A DNA stretch of 64,000 nucleotides from the NCBI GenBank assembly GCA_965227645.1, contig OZ245773.1, forward strand, positions 4,960,001-5,024,000, in the 5' to 3' direction. The translations under genes and the position numbers were made by a program. Shown piece by piece: positions 43,522 to 51,329 of the stretch. The DNA comes from Flavimaribacter sp024343425 (GTDB lineage: Bacteria > Pseudomonadota > Alphaproteobacteria > Rhizobiales > Rhizobiaceae). Position 1 is the stretch's first letter. Every line of letters starts with the position of its first letter. The notes beneath the pieces are model-generated. The model saw nothing but the letters and a program-made list of their open reading frames with translations. It ran no database searches and was not told the origin of the DNA.

Positions 43522-43854
43522 TCAGCAGTCGCAGACGATAGCGTCGAGCACGGGTTCGCAGAGTTCGGGTTTTCCGCCGCAGCAATCTTCCATCAGGAAG
43601 GCGAGAAGTCCGCGTATGCCATCAAAATCGGCGAAGTAGCGGATCGAACGGCCTTCGCGTTCGTTGCGGACCAGGCCGGACCGCAGGAGAATATTGAGAT
43701 TGGTCGACATGGTGTTCTGGCGCACACCCAGCGCGTTGCCGATCTCGCCCGCATTCATCCCGGTCTGACCGGCTCTTATCAGCAGGCGAAGAACTTCAAC
43801 CCGGGTTTGCTGACTAAGAGCGGAGAACGCGAACAGAGATTGTGTTATATCCAT
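43522..43854 (-). CDS. arsR: ArsR family arsenite-responsive repressor
   Basis: A 110-residue winged-helix repressor. DNA-binding helices are MNAGEIGNALGVRQNTMSTNLN, followed by LLRSGLVRNEREGRSIRYFAD. The classic alpha-3 ELCVCDLC As(III) site is absent; instead the C-terminus carries C91-C92 and C99 (EDCCGGKPELCEP), with further Cys 108 and 110. This resembles the C-terminal metalloid site of Acidithiobacillus-type ArsR. It heads the ars operon; its start codon is embedded in an inverted repeat that is probably its own operator. Confidence 0.92.
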   Translation of the reverse strand: MDITQSLFAFSALSQQTRVEVLRLLIRAGQTGMNAGEIGNALGVRQNTMSTNLNILLRSGLVRNEREGRSIRYFADFDGIRGLLAFLMEDCCGGKPELCEPVLDAIVCDC

Positions 43855-43876
43855 ATATCATGAATAATAGATATAT
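43853..43876. promoter_or_regulatory. AT-rich inverted repeat over the arsR start, candidate ArsR operator
   Basis: Arms ATATATC (43853-43859) and GATATAT (43870-43876), 10 bases apart, in an AT-rich tract next to the arsR ATG (43854). AT-rich dyads at the promoter are typical of ArsR family operators. Some arm content is simple AT repeat, so chance is possible. Confidence 0.5.
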
Positions 43877-44011
43877 ATTCCGGCGTCAATTGCTCTGATG
43901 CTGCGCCTTGTAGAAATGTGTACGGCGCAGGAAGAGGGCACGGCGGAATTCCCGCCGTGAACGACTTGCAAGATGCGGGTGATGCCTACGGTGTGGTTAT
44001 CTGCGACATCG

Positions 44012-45514
44012 CTAACTGCGTGTGCGAGGCGCTGCGCCACCAGTATTGCGCATTTCTTTGTAAATGACCCAGACCAGTGAGAGCCCAGCGATAAAAATCA
44101 GAAATGCACTTATTGGACTTGCGACAAAAGTGGTGAAATCACCTCGGGAAAGAATGAGCGCGCGCCGAAAATTTTCCTCGAGCATTGGAGCTAGAATATA
44201 TCCGAGCAACATCGGCGCTGCTTCAATTCCCAGCTTTCCCATGATGTACCCGAACAATCCGAAAACGGTGACAAGACCAACATCAAAAACGGAATTGTTA
44301 ATGGAGAAAACGCCAATACATACGAAGGAGATGATTACCGGATAAAGTAATCCGTAAGGTATTTGCAGCATGCTTACCCACACACCGATCAAAGGGATAT
44401 TCAATATCAACAGAATAAGATTCCCGATCAGGAAGCTTGCAGCCAGACCCCAAAACAAAGGCGCATGCTCGACCAGCAGCATCGGTCCGGGCGTTACTCC
44501 ATGGATCATCAATGCCCCGAGCATGACTGCCATCACCGGGTCTCCGGGAACACCTAGTGTCAATGTCGGGACGAATCCAGTTTGACTGGCTGCATTGTTG
44601 GACGCCTCGGGCCCAGTTATTCCTTCGACAGCACCCTTTCCGAAGCGAGATGGGTCCTTGGCGACCCGCTTCTCCACAGCATAGGAAATGAATGTGGATA
44701 CTGTGGGTCCGGCTCCCGGCAGGACGCCCAGCGCCGATCCTATCCCCGCCCCGCGAAATATTGGAAACAGCGTTTGCCGCACCTCTCCTGGGCCTGGTGA
44801 CATCGAGCGCCAACCCATCTTCGTTTTAGGTGGTGTTTCTGCCGGGCGACCGGCGCTCGCCATGATAACGGCGACGCCGAAAATTCCGGTAGCGATCGGA
44901 ACCAGCTCAACGCCATCCATCAGATTCAGGATGCCAAAGGTAAAGCGCGGAATTCCGCTGTTTATGTCAAGACCGACGAGACCCAGCAGCAAACCCATCA
45001 AAACGGATATTAGCCCCTTGATCACGGTATCTTTCACCAGCACCGCCGCGGCGACCAACCCTAAGAGCATCAAGGCGAAGTACTCCGAAGGGCCGAATGC
45101 AAGCGCCAGGCTGGCGAGAGCCGGCGCAAGTCCGACAAGCACTAGGATTCCAATGCAACTTCCCATGAATGAGGCGATGGTGGTGAGAAACAGTGCGGCT
45201 CCGGCGCGACCCTGTTGAGCCATCGGATAGCCATCGAGACATGTCACGGCTCCTGCGGAAGTGCCAGGAAGGTTCAGCAGGATGGAAGCAGTCGAATTGC
45301 CGTATTGAGATCCGTAATAGATACCCGCAAGCATGATGATGGCGGATGTAGGATCGAGATAGTAGGTGATCGGCAGGAGCATGCCGATCGTAACCATCGG
45401 ACCAAGGCCAGGCAAAACACCGATGAATGTGCCCAAAGTGACACCGATGAGACAATATAGAAGGGAAGTCCAGGTTAGCGCTACACTAAAACCGAGAAGC
45501 AGATTCTCAAACAT
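44012..45514 (-). CDS. TctA, large membrane subunit of a tripartite tricarboxylate transporter
   Basis: A 500-residue protein with about 12 hydrophobic segments, the size and opening typical of TctA (LIGVTLGTFIGVLPGLGPM). Further landmarks are YYGSQYGNSTASILLNLPG, GPSEYFALMLLG, LPGAGPTVSTFISYAVEK and GVPGDPVMAVMLGALMIHG. It forms the transport channel with TctB, driven by the ion gradient, and takes substrate from TctC. ATG 45514 gives a normal TctA N-terminus; TTG 45523 is an alternative. The gene looks less GC-rich than its neighbours. Substrate is unknown; these families carry citrate and other carboxylates. Confidence 0.93.
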   Translation of the reverse strand: MFENLLLGFSVALTWTSLLYCLIGVTLGTFIGVLPGLGPMVTIGMLLPITYYLDPTSAIIMLAGIYYGSQYGNSTASILLNLPGTSAGAVTCLDGYPMAQQGRAGAALFLTTIASFMGSCIGILVLVGLAPALASLALAFGPSEYFALMLLGLVAAAVLVKDTVIKGLISVLMGLLLGLVGLDINSGIPRFTFGILNLMDGVELVPIATGIFGVAVIMASAGRPAETPPKTKMGWRSMSPGPGEVRQTLFPIFRGAGIGSALGVLPGAGPTVSTFISYAVEKRVAKDPSRFGKGAVEGITGPEASNNAASQTGFVPTLTLGVPGDPVMAVMLGALMIHGVTPGPMLLVEHAPLFWGLAASFLIGNLILLILNIPLIGVWVSMLQIPYGLLYPVIISFVCIGVFSINNSVFDVGLVTVFGLFGYIMGKLGIEAAPMLLGYILAPMLEENFRRALILSRGDFTTFVASPISAFLIFIAGLSLVWVIYKEMRNTGGAAPRTRS

Positions 45515-45523
45515 TGCGCTCAA

Positions 45524-45973
45524 TCACCACCAGAACGGGCTTAGCGGAAGTCCCAAAGCGTACACGAAGACGAGCGTGCACAATACCGAGGAAAACACCG
45601 CCAGTGCCAGAATATGATGAGGCTTCAAGCTCCGGTCTGCAGTTGCGCTAATAGCAGTAACGATTGTCACCGTCAGCGCTAGGCCCAATGGTTTGATAAG
45701 GACCATGAATGACAACATGGATCCACCGACAAACAATATCCCAGGTGGAAACCTCAATCGCAATTCGCTTCTCTCGTCGGTCGAGAAGAAAAGCAATGCA
45801 ATTGACAAAGCAATAAGCAAGGCGCCGATAGCTGCAGGGAATGCGCCTGCTTCAATGCGTCTGATTCGGCCGATCCCGTAGTCGAATCCCTGCGACAGCG
45901 CAAAGGCGCCGATTGCAAACACGAGGAGCGATGTTACGAGCGTCATGCGGTTTGGTGTTTTGAGTAATGCCAT
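45524..45973 (-). CDS. TctB, small membrane subunit of a tripartite tricarboxylate transporter
   Basis: A 149-residue membrane protein with four hydrophobic segments, the TctB layout: MALLKTPNRMTLVTSLLVFAIGAF, GAFPAAIGALLIALSIALLF, FVGGSMLSFMVLIKPLGLAL and HHILALAVFSSVLCTLVFVYALGLPLSPF. The C-terminal GLPLSPFW is typical. ATG 45973 has CAGGGG upstream; an open frame to 46045 is not protein-like. It is upstream of tctA and divergent from tctC, across a control region with a LacI-type operator. Confidence 0.85.
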   Translation of the reverse strand: MALLKTPNRMTLVTSLLVFAIGAFALSQGFDYGIGRIRRIEAGAFPAAIGALLIALSIALLFFSTDERSELRLRFPPGILFVGGSMLSFMVLIKPLGLALTVTIVTAISATADRSLKPHHILALAVFSSVLCTLVFVYALGLPLSPFWW

Positions 45974-46033
45974 TCTCGTACCCCTGTTATTCGTTCGCAC
46001 ACATAATCCGGTCAGTTGTGTTGTAGCAATCGG

Positions 46034-46076
46034 TTGACAAATCAAATTGGCGGTCCGATGATGTTATCGGTAACAT
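46034..46076 (+). promoter_or_regulatory. tctC promoter with a LacI-family operator
   Basis: A -35 hexamer TTGACA (46034-46039) is followed 17 bases later by GATGAT (46057-46062), a 4/6 match to the -10. A 16-bp palindrome, arms ATGTTA and TAACAT around a TCGG centre (46061-46076), overlaps the -10/+1 region. This is close to the GntR/LacI-type pattern ATGTTA-CCGG-TAACAT. A LacI-family gene follows tctC and DUF1028 (47911), the probable regulator. Confidence 0.75.
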
Positions 46077-46152
46077 AGCAGTTATCAATGTTCAATCACG
46101 GGATCCATGTGATCTCGAACAATCGAGACCAAAATCCAAACAGGAGATCGAT

Positions 46153-47133
46153 ATGCAGACTTTTGCGCCAATTCGAGCCTTGGCTTTGGCAGCGGCCATG
46201 GCCTTGCCTGGGGCGATCCATGCTTCTGCCCAGGAATTCCCAAGCGGACCCGTCACGTGGGTTAGCCCGTGGAATGCTGGCGGGGCCAACGACACTCTTT
46301 CGAGAGCAATTGCACCGGGCGCAGAGAAAGTTCTCGGTCAGCCGATTGCGGTAACCAATCGTCCGGGAGCATCCGGCACCATCGGCAGCGCATCCGTCGC
46401 GACGGCAGGGGACGCCGGTCATTCAGTGGTGCTCGGAAGTACGCCGACGCATGCGACGGCGCCCCATGTCTACGCAAGTCTGCCTTATGATCCGGCAACC
46501 GATTTCGCTCCGGTGACGCTCGTAGGCGTCGTCCCAAATGTATTGATCGTCAATCCGGAACTGCCAGTAAACTCCGTCAAGGAACTGATCGCTTACGCCA
46601 AAGAACATCCGGGCGAACTAAATTTTTACTCAACAGGTCCGGGGACTTCCCAGCATCTCTCGGCGGCGCTCTTTGGCAATATGACGGGCGTCGAAATGGA
46701 ACATGTTCCCTATACCGGGTCCGCTCCCGCGGTTATTGACCTGCTTGCCGGGCGTATCGATCTGGCGTTCGAAAACATGAACACTGTAAAGCCGCATATA
46801 GAGACCGGAAAGCTCAAGGCGCTGGGCGTTACGACTTCTTCCCGCTCGGAAGCTCTCCCTGATGTTCCAACGATCGCCGAAGCAGGCGTCGACGGATATG
46901 ATGCAAGCGTATGGTTCGGATTGTTCGCCGCGCCGGATACACCTGCGGAAAATCTGGCGATCTTGCAGAACGCCGTGAGTACGGCTCTTCAGGACCCTGA
47001 ACTGAAGGAACGCCTTAAGTCGCTTGGCGTGCAAGTCAAGACAAACACCCCGGAAGAGTTCAAAGCCTTTCAACTCAACGAGATAGAACGTTGGGGTGAA
47101 GTCGCGCGCGCGGCAGGCGTCGAGAAAAAATAA
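46153..47133 (+). CDS. TctC, periplasmic solute receptor of the tripartite transporter
   Basis: A 326-residue Bug/TctC-family receptor. Signal peptide about 1-26 (ALALAAAMALPGAIHASAQ). Mature landmarks are FPSGPVTWVSPWNAGGANDTLSR, VTNRPGASGTIGSASVA, YDPATDFAPVTLVG, and YTGSAPAVIDLLAGRIDLAFEN, where the aspartate binds carboxylate ligands. It captures solute for TctAB, encoded divergently. Transcribed from the LacI-operator promoter with the DUF1028 gene 27 bases downstream. Confidence 0.93.
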   Translation: MQTFAPIRALALAAAMALPGAIHASAQEFPSGPVTWVSPWNAGGANDTLSRAIAPGAEKVLGQPIAVTNRPGASGTIGSASVATAGDAGHSVVLGSTPTHATAPHVYASLPYDPATDFAPVTLVGVVPNVLIVNPELPVNSVKELIAYAKEHPGELNFYSTGPGTSQHLSAALFGNMTGVEMEHVPYTGSAPAVIDLLAGRIDLAFENMNTVKPHIETGKLKALGVTTSSRSEALPDVPTIAEAGVDGYDASVWFGLFAAPDTPAENLAILQNAVSTALQDPELKERLKSLGVQVKTNTPEEFKAFQLNEIERWGEVARAAGVEKK

Positions 47134-47160
47134 AAATCAGTCAGCAGTAGGAAGTAAAAT

Positions 47161-47841
47161 ATGACATTTTCGGTGATCGCGCGGTGCAAGCGCACAGGTA
47201 TGTTCGGCATTGCCATCGCAACACGACCGCTGGCAATTGGCGCAAAATGCCCGTTTCTCAAACCCGGTATCGGAGGTCTGGTTTCACAAGCCAACGGCGA
47301 TCCCCGTTTCGGACCGTTGGGTTTGAACCTCCTGGAGCTTGGATACGCAGCTCCCAAGGTAATGCGCGAGATTGAAGACAACGATCCCTATATCGAATGG
47401 CGACAGATTGCTGTGATCGACCGTGACGGTCGAACTGCCGCGAGGACCGGTAAGCAGAATGAGGATCACAAAAGCCACATAGCAATCGACAATTTCGTCT
47501 CCCTGGGTAATCGCGTGACGAGCGAGGCTACGATCTCGAAGATGGCTGATAAATGGGAAACCACCGATGAACTTGATCTTGGCGAACGGCTTATGCGTTG
47601 TTTGGAGGCCGGGAGAGACGCAGGCGGTCAGATTGCAGGGCAATTCTCTGCGGCGATTCTCGTAATGAACAAGAAATCCTACGGCTGGATAGATCTTCGT
47701 GTTGATGAACACGACGAGCCAATCGGTGAGTTGCGTCGGATACTTGATCTTTATACACCTCTCCTCGAATACTATGACGTTCGACCAGCCAATCCGGATA
47801 TGCCCAGGGATGACATTTGGCGAAAGGAGCGCGGAATCTGA
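47161..47841 (+). CDS. DUF1028 family protein (Ntn-hydrolase-like)
   Basis: A 226-residue protein starting MTFSVIARCKRTGMFGIAIATRP, the DUF1028 pattern of a Thr/Ser at position 2 followed by FSVxAR and a G-x-A-x-A-T strand; the family has an Ntn-hydrolase fold, where the N-terminal residue could be the nucleophile after Met removal. GGLVSQANGDPRFGPLGLNLLELG and GRQNEDHKSH-like GKQNEDHKS are also typical. It shares an operon with tctC and ends at a strong terminator. It may cleave the solute imported by the transporter; its substrate is unknown. Confidence 0.88.
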   Translation: MTFSVIARCKRTGMFGIAIATRPLAIGAKCPFLKPGIGGLVSQANGDPRFGPLGLNLLELGYAAPKVMREIEDNDPYIEWRQIAVIDRDGRTAARTGKQNEDHKSHIAIDNFVSLGNRVTSEATISKMADKWETTDELDLGERLMRCLEAGRDAGGQIAGQFSAAILVMNKKSYGWIDLRVDEHDEPIGELRRILDLYTPLLEYYDVRPANPDMPRDDIWRKERGI

Positions 47842-47871
47842 TTTCCGCAACTTTTACTAGGGAGGACAATA

Positions 47872-47894
47872 GGGCGGGATTTTCCCGCCCTTTT
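47872..47894 (+). terminator. Rho-independent terminator after the tctC-DUF1028 operon
   Basis: GGGCGGG and CCCGCCC perfect arms with a 5-base loop, followed by TTTT. It separates the DUF1028 gene from the LacI-type regulator gene. Confidence 0.85.
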
Positions 47895-47910
47895 GCCTGA
47901 GGGGGTGCAT

Positions 47911-48942
47911 ATGAAGCGAGTACGTACCGAAAAGCGATCTTATGGCTCGTGGGCAACAGGCCGTGATGTTGCGGCAGCCGCCAAGGTTTCCTTGATAACA
48001 GTTTCCCGCGCATTCAATTCCCCTGGCCGCCTCGCTCCTGAAACTCTCCGACGCGTCAAGGAAGCTGCTGAAAAAGTTGGATACATTCCAAATGCAGTAG
48101 CGGGAGAACTGTCATCACGAAGGAGCCGGGTTGTTGCTGCCGTTGTGCCTACCCTGTCGCACTCCAATTTTGCTCGTACAATTGAAGGGCTGGTCGCGGG
48201 CCTGTCGAAAGAACGTTACGAACTGCTTCTTTCTTCCAGTGAGTTCTCTCTGGAACGCGAAGAGGAGATCGTTGGCACATTTCTGGAAAGAAGGCCCGAT
48301 GCAATTGTTTTGATCGGCAGCGATCATACATCCAAACTGCGAAAACTCCTCAAACATACACAAGTGCCAGTACTCGAATTATGGGCATTGGACAGACCTG
48401 TGATCGATATGGCGGTAGGATTTTCTGACTATCAGGCGATGCGGGCCATGACACAGCATATCGTCGACAGTGGTAGGCAGCGTATCGGTTATATCGATTT
48501 CTTCCGAAGCGGTGTGGCGCGTTATGTAGATCGTCAAAGAGGATTTGTTGAAGCTGTAAATGGCGCGGGTCTGGACCCAACCTTGATTGCCCGCTCTCCT
48601 ACCGGCAAAGACTATGAAAGCGGCAGGCAATGCTTATCCGATTTGCTTGAGAGAGAACCGGGCATGGACGCGATTGTAGGATGTACAGACATTCACGCAG
48701 CAGGAGCTATTTTCGAGTGCGCTACTCGCGGAATAGCCATTCCAGACAGATTGGCTGTAGCCGGATTTGGCGACTTCGAAATCGCGGCTTCCATTCAACC
48801 TCCATTAACCACTGTGCGGTCACACGCCTACGAGATGGGACGCCAGGCCGCTGACATGCTGCTCTCGCGCATCAATGGAGAAGAGATTCGACTATCGCCG
48901 CTGGATGTAGGTTTTGAGCTTCTTGTTCGATCTTCGACTTGA
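47911..48942 (+). CDS. LacI/GalR family repressor (GntR-like subgroup)
   Basis: A 343-residue LacI-family regulator. The helix-turn-helix and hinge are WATGRDVAAAAKVSLITVSR and PETLRRVKEAAEKVGYIPNA; the periplasmic-binding-protein-like domain follows with VVAAVVPTLSHSNFARTIEG and GFGDFEIAASIQPPLTTV. The sequence PNAVAGELSSRRS resembles the gluconate repressor subgroup (GntR/IdnR). ATG 47911 has a GAGGGGGTG site; TTG 47893 lies inside the terminator tail. It probably binds the palindrome upstream of tctC and is relieved by the transported solute, possibly a sugar acid. Confidence 0.9.
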   Translation: MKRVRTEKRSYGSWATGRDVAAAAKVSLITVSRAFNSPGRLAPETLRRVKEAAEKVGYIPNAVAGELSSRRSRVVAAVVPTLSHSNFARTIEGLVAGLSKERYELLLSSSEFSLEREEEIVGTFLERRPDAIVLIGSDHTSKLRKLLKHTQVPVLELWALDRPVIDMAVGFSDYQAMRAMTQHIVDSGRQRIGYIDFFRSGVARYVDRQRGFVEAVNGAGLDPTLIARSPTGKDYESGRQCLSDLLEREPGMDAIVGCTDIHAAGAIFECATRGIAIPDRLAVAGFGDFEIAASIQPPLTTVRSHAYEMGRQAADMLLSRINGEEIRLSPLDVGFELLVRSST

Positions 48943-48998
48943 AAACAGGCCCAAGCATGAAACGACTGAAATTTTTATACTCCAGTTCCAAAGTCAGC

Positions 48999-49967
48999 TT
49001 ATAGTTCCGGTTTGGATATCAGCCGCATTCTGAATGTCGCGACATCGACATGGGATTGCAGGCGTCGAAGCAATCTTCGCCCGCTATTGTCCCTGAAAAA
49101 GCGGACGCGCCTGTCGGCGAGATCAACAATGACAGACCACCGTCCAATGACGGCCGATGCACCGGTTGGCGGCCCCAGCGAACGGGGCGTCCCGAATATG
49201 GCGATATGTTTGCCGTCGGCATCAAGCGCAAGAAAGGTGCGATATTGTACGAGCGGCGCCTTGCGCATGTGATCGACGGCTCGATCAACTGTCCAGTCCT
49301 GTCGAACCGTAAGTTCGATGTCCTTTGCGGCAATATAGGAGCCGGATCCGGGTTCCTGTGGAACTGAAGCGCCAACCCCGCGCAGAAGCGCGTCAAGTTC
49401 GTTTTCAACAAGCTCTCCGCTCGCCCACGCGAAGGCGAGCGACCAGGATAATCGCGTTCCGTAGTCGGAGAAGGGCAGTCGTCTCTGTCCGACGATATCG
49501 CCCTCGTCGATGCCTTCTGAAAGTCGGTGCAGGGTGATTCCGCCAAACTCGTCCGCCTTGCCGTGCAGCACGAGAGATTCGATCGGACCGGGGCCGCGAT
49601 AGTCGGGAAGCATCGCCGGGTGCAGGTTGAAGGCCCGGTCAGGAAAACGATCGAGCAACGCCGCCGGAAAGATAACATGGCTGCCAGTGCAAAGAAGCGC
49701 GTCTGCGGGACTGCTCTGATCGAACAGGGCGACAAGTTCGTTTTTCTTTACGCCGCTGATGTTTCTAACGCTTATTCCATGCCGTTCAATCACCGTGCAG
49801 GCGTCATAGTCTGCAGGAAGAAGCAATCGCTTGACGAAGCTCGGATGCCTTTCAAAGGATTTTGGCGCTGTGGTCCAGATCTCCGCTATATCGTGGCCGC
49901 GCTTTATCAGGCCCGTTATCGCACGAGCTGACATGTAACGGCCGTCGCCAACGATCAGGAACTTCAT
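48999..49967 (-). CDS. Formyltransferase-fold protein (Fmt/sugar N-formyltransferase-like)
   Basis: A 322-residue protein with a formyltransferase domain in its first ~200 residues: the tail LLCTGSHVIFPAALLDRFPD, then FNLHPAMLPDYRGPGPIE with the N114/H116 active-site pair, GGITLHRLSEGIDEGDIVGQ with the catalytic Asp, and a C-terminal OB-like part. This fits a 10-formyl-tetrahydrofolate-using transferase, such as sugar N-formyltransferases or Fmt paralogues, but not the housekeeping fmt, which would be longer in context with def. ATG 49967 gives MKFLIVGDGRYMSARAI. The open frame upstream (to 50171) looks unlike protein. Divergent from the curli-like genes. Confidence 0.8.
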   Translation of the reverse strand: MKFLIVGDGRYMSARAITGLIKRGHDIAEIWTTAPKSFERHPSFVKRLLLPADYDACTVIERHGISVRNISGVKKNELVALFDQSSPADALLCTGSHVIFPAALLDRFPDRAFNLHPAMLPDYRGPGPIESLVLHGKADEFGGITLHRLSEGIDEGDIVGQRRLPFSDYGTRLSWSLAFAWASGELVENELDALLRGVGASVPQEPGSGSYIAAKDIELTVRQDWTVDRAVDHMRKAPLVQYRTFLALDADGKHIAIFGTPRSLGPPTGASAVIGRWSVIVDLADRRVRFFRDNSGRRLLRRLQSHVDVATFRMRLISKPEL

Positions 49968-50209
49968 GGAGCCCTTGTTACCGCCTCGCCCGTTGTCTGG
50001 AAAGTCCATGTGGACTTTTCGGATGGCCATGGGCGACGGCTGCTTGTTGCCGACCCGATTTCCCGCCGGGTCAAAGACGCCCCCCGCCGGTCCGTTTTGG
50101 GTGAACGGCGCCTGAACGGGAGGTTCAGCGTGCGTTCCGAAAGCGCTTGCTAGAACCGTCATCGTTGACAACCCGCGGGGGATGCCCGCTCAATCAGGAG
50201 AGTACCAAA

Positions 50210-50644
50210 ATGACCAGCACCTTTATCAAGACGACAGCCGCCGCCGCCATCGCCATCGTTACGGCCCTGCCGGCTTTCGCCAACAGCCTTTCCATCGAAC
50301 AGTATGGTTGGGGCAACGCCGCAGGCGGCGCGCAAAGCGGCTTCAACAACGCCATCGGCGTCTTTCAGAATGGCGCATGGAACAGTTCCGTGACCCAGCA
50401 GAACGGCTCCAACAACGTTTCGGCCACCGGCCAGCAGGGTGTGAACAACGCTGCTGACACCTGGCAGAACGGCCACAACAACGCGGCCGGCGTAGGCCAG
50501 TTCGGCGCCAACCATAACGCCGTCATGTCCCAGGACGGAAACGGCAATGTCGCCGCTGGCGTACAGGTGGGCAACGGCTGCAACGCCGGCGTTTCGCAGT
50601 CTGGCGGCGGCAATGTCGCAGCCTTCGTCCAGACCTGCCCCTGA
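50210..50644 (+). CDS. Curlin-repeat amyloid protein, CsgA/CsgB-like
   Basis: A 144-residue secreted protein with signal peptide (1-24, ending PAFA) and ten contiguous 11-residue repeats from residue 29 to 138, each with Q at position 3, G at 5 and mostly N at 8 (for example IEQYGWGNAAG, TWQNGHNNAAG), then FVQTCP. This is the curlin beta-solenoid pattern, two 11-mers per turn. Cys124 and Cys143 are unusual for curlins. It should form extracellular amyloid fibres in biofilm matrix once exported through a CsgG pore. The ribosome site is AGGAGAG. It is first in a three-gene cluster with csgH and a second repeat protein. Confidence 0.85.
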   Translation: MTSTFIKTTAAAAIAIVTALPAFANSLSIEQYGWGNAAGGAQSGFNNAIGVFQNGAWNSSVTQQNGSNNVSATGQQGVNNAADTWQNGHNNAAGVGQFGANHNAVMSQDGNGNVAAGVQVGNGCNAGVSQSGGGNVAAFVQTCP

Positions 50645-50668
50645 GGCGCGCAATGCAACCAGGCGACC

Positions 50669-50698
50669 GGCCGAGGGGGATGACCATCGCCCTCGGCC
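50669..50698 (+). terminator. Stem-loop between the curlin gene and csgH
   Basis: Nine-base perfect arms GGCCGAGGG and CCCTCGGCC with a 12-base loop. There is no U-run, so it may attenuate transcription or protect the curlin mRNA, giving more subunit than CsgH. Confidence 0.5.
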
Positions 50699-50730
50699 AT
50701 TCGTCGTAATGAAAACAAGGAGATTTCACA

Positions 50731-51120
50731 ATGAAGAAGAAAACGTCCATAGCGCTCATGTCCGCCGCCTTTGCTGCGGCGCTGTCCGGCGCTGCGCTCA
50801 CGGCGAATTCCGGCCACGCGCATTCGAATGAAACGCGTTGCGAGATTGTAACGGAGACCTCCGGCGGCATGATCACGCTTCAGGGCGTGGTGCATGCGGA
50901 TACGCCGCTTTCGGGATCCTACACATTTCGGGTCGAATCCGCTGGCGGCGGCGGTGGCTCGAACATCCGTCAGGGCGGTTCGTTCAGCGCCGCGCCAGGT
51001 CAGCCGGCCAAGCTCGGTCGGGTGATGCTGGGCGGAGGAGGCGCCGTCTACGACGCCACGCTTGGCGTCGACACGAACGCCGGACGCTTCACCTGTCATG
51101 AGCGCGCCGGCCAGATATGA
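50731..51120 (+). CDS. csgH: CsgH, periplasmic curli-subunit chaperone/inhibitor
   Basis: A 129-residue exported protein. After the signal peptide (about 1-30, ending SGHAHS) the mature domain is a beta-sandwich pattern: RCEIVTETSGGMITLQGVVHADTPLSGSY, then FRVESAGGGGGSNIRQGGSF and GRVMLGGGGAVYDATLGVD ending with Cys in FTCHER. It matches the alphaproteobacterial CsgH family (Rhodopseudomonas type), which replaces CsgC and holds curlins soluble in the periplasm. The two Cys may form a disulfide. A strong terminator follows. Confidence 0.85.
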   Translation: MKKKTSIALMSAAFAAALSGAALTANSGHAHSNETRCEIVTETSGGMITLQGVVHADTPLSGSYTFRVESAGGGGGSNIRQGGSFSAAPGQPAKLGRVMLGGGGAVYDATLGVDTNAGRFTCHERAGQI

Positions 51121-51145
51121 ACTTCATGACCTGCGTTCTTCAAGG

Positions 51146-51173
51146 CGGGCTCCGGGCGACCGGGGCCCGTTTT
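51146..51173 (+). terminator. Rho-independent terminator after csgH
   Basis: Ten-base arms CGGGCTCCGG and CCGGGGCCCG (one G-T pair) around a GCGA tetraloop, followed by TTTT. It separates csgH from the next curlin-repeat gene, which therefore needs its own promoter between 51174 and 51329. Confidence 0.85.
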
Positions 51174-51329
51174 GCTTGTGCGCGGCATTGCAGATTGAAG
51201 CTCGCCGGTTTTTTGGGCTGAACGAAATATGAATGGCTTGTTCCAAACCCGTTCAAGCGCGCGCCGTCATACTCTCTCTATCGATCGGCAGTGAGGCCGG
51301 CGACAGCAGTCATAACCAAGGAGAGAACC

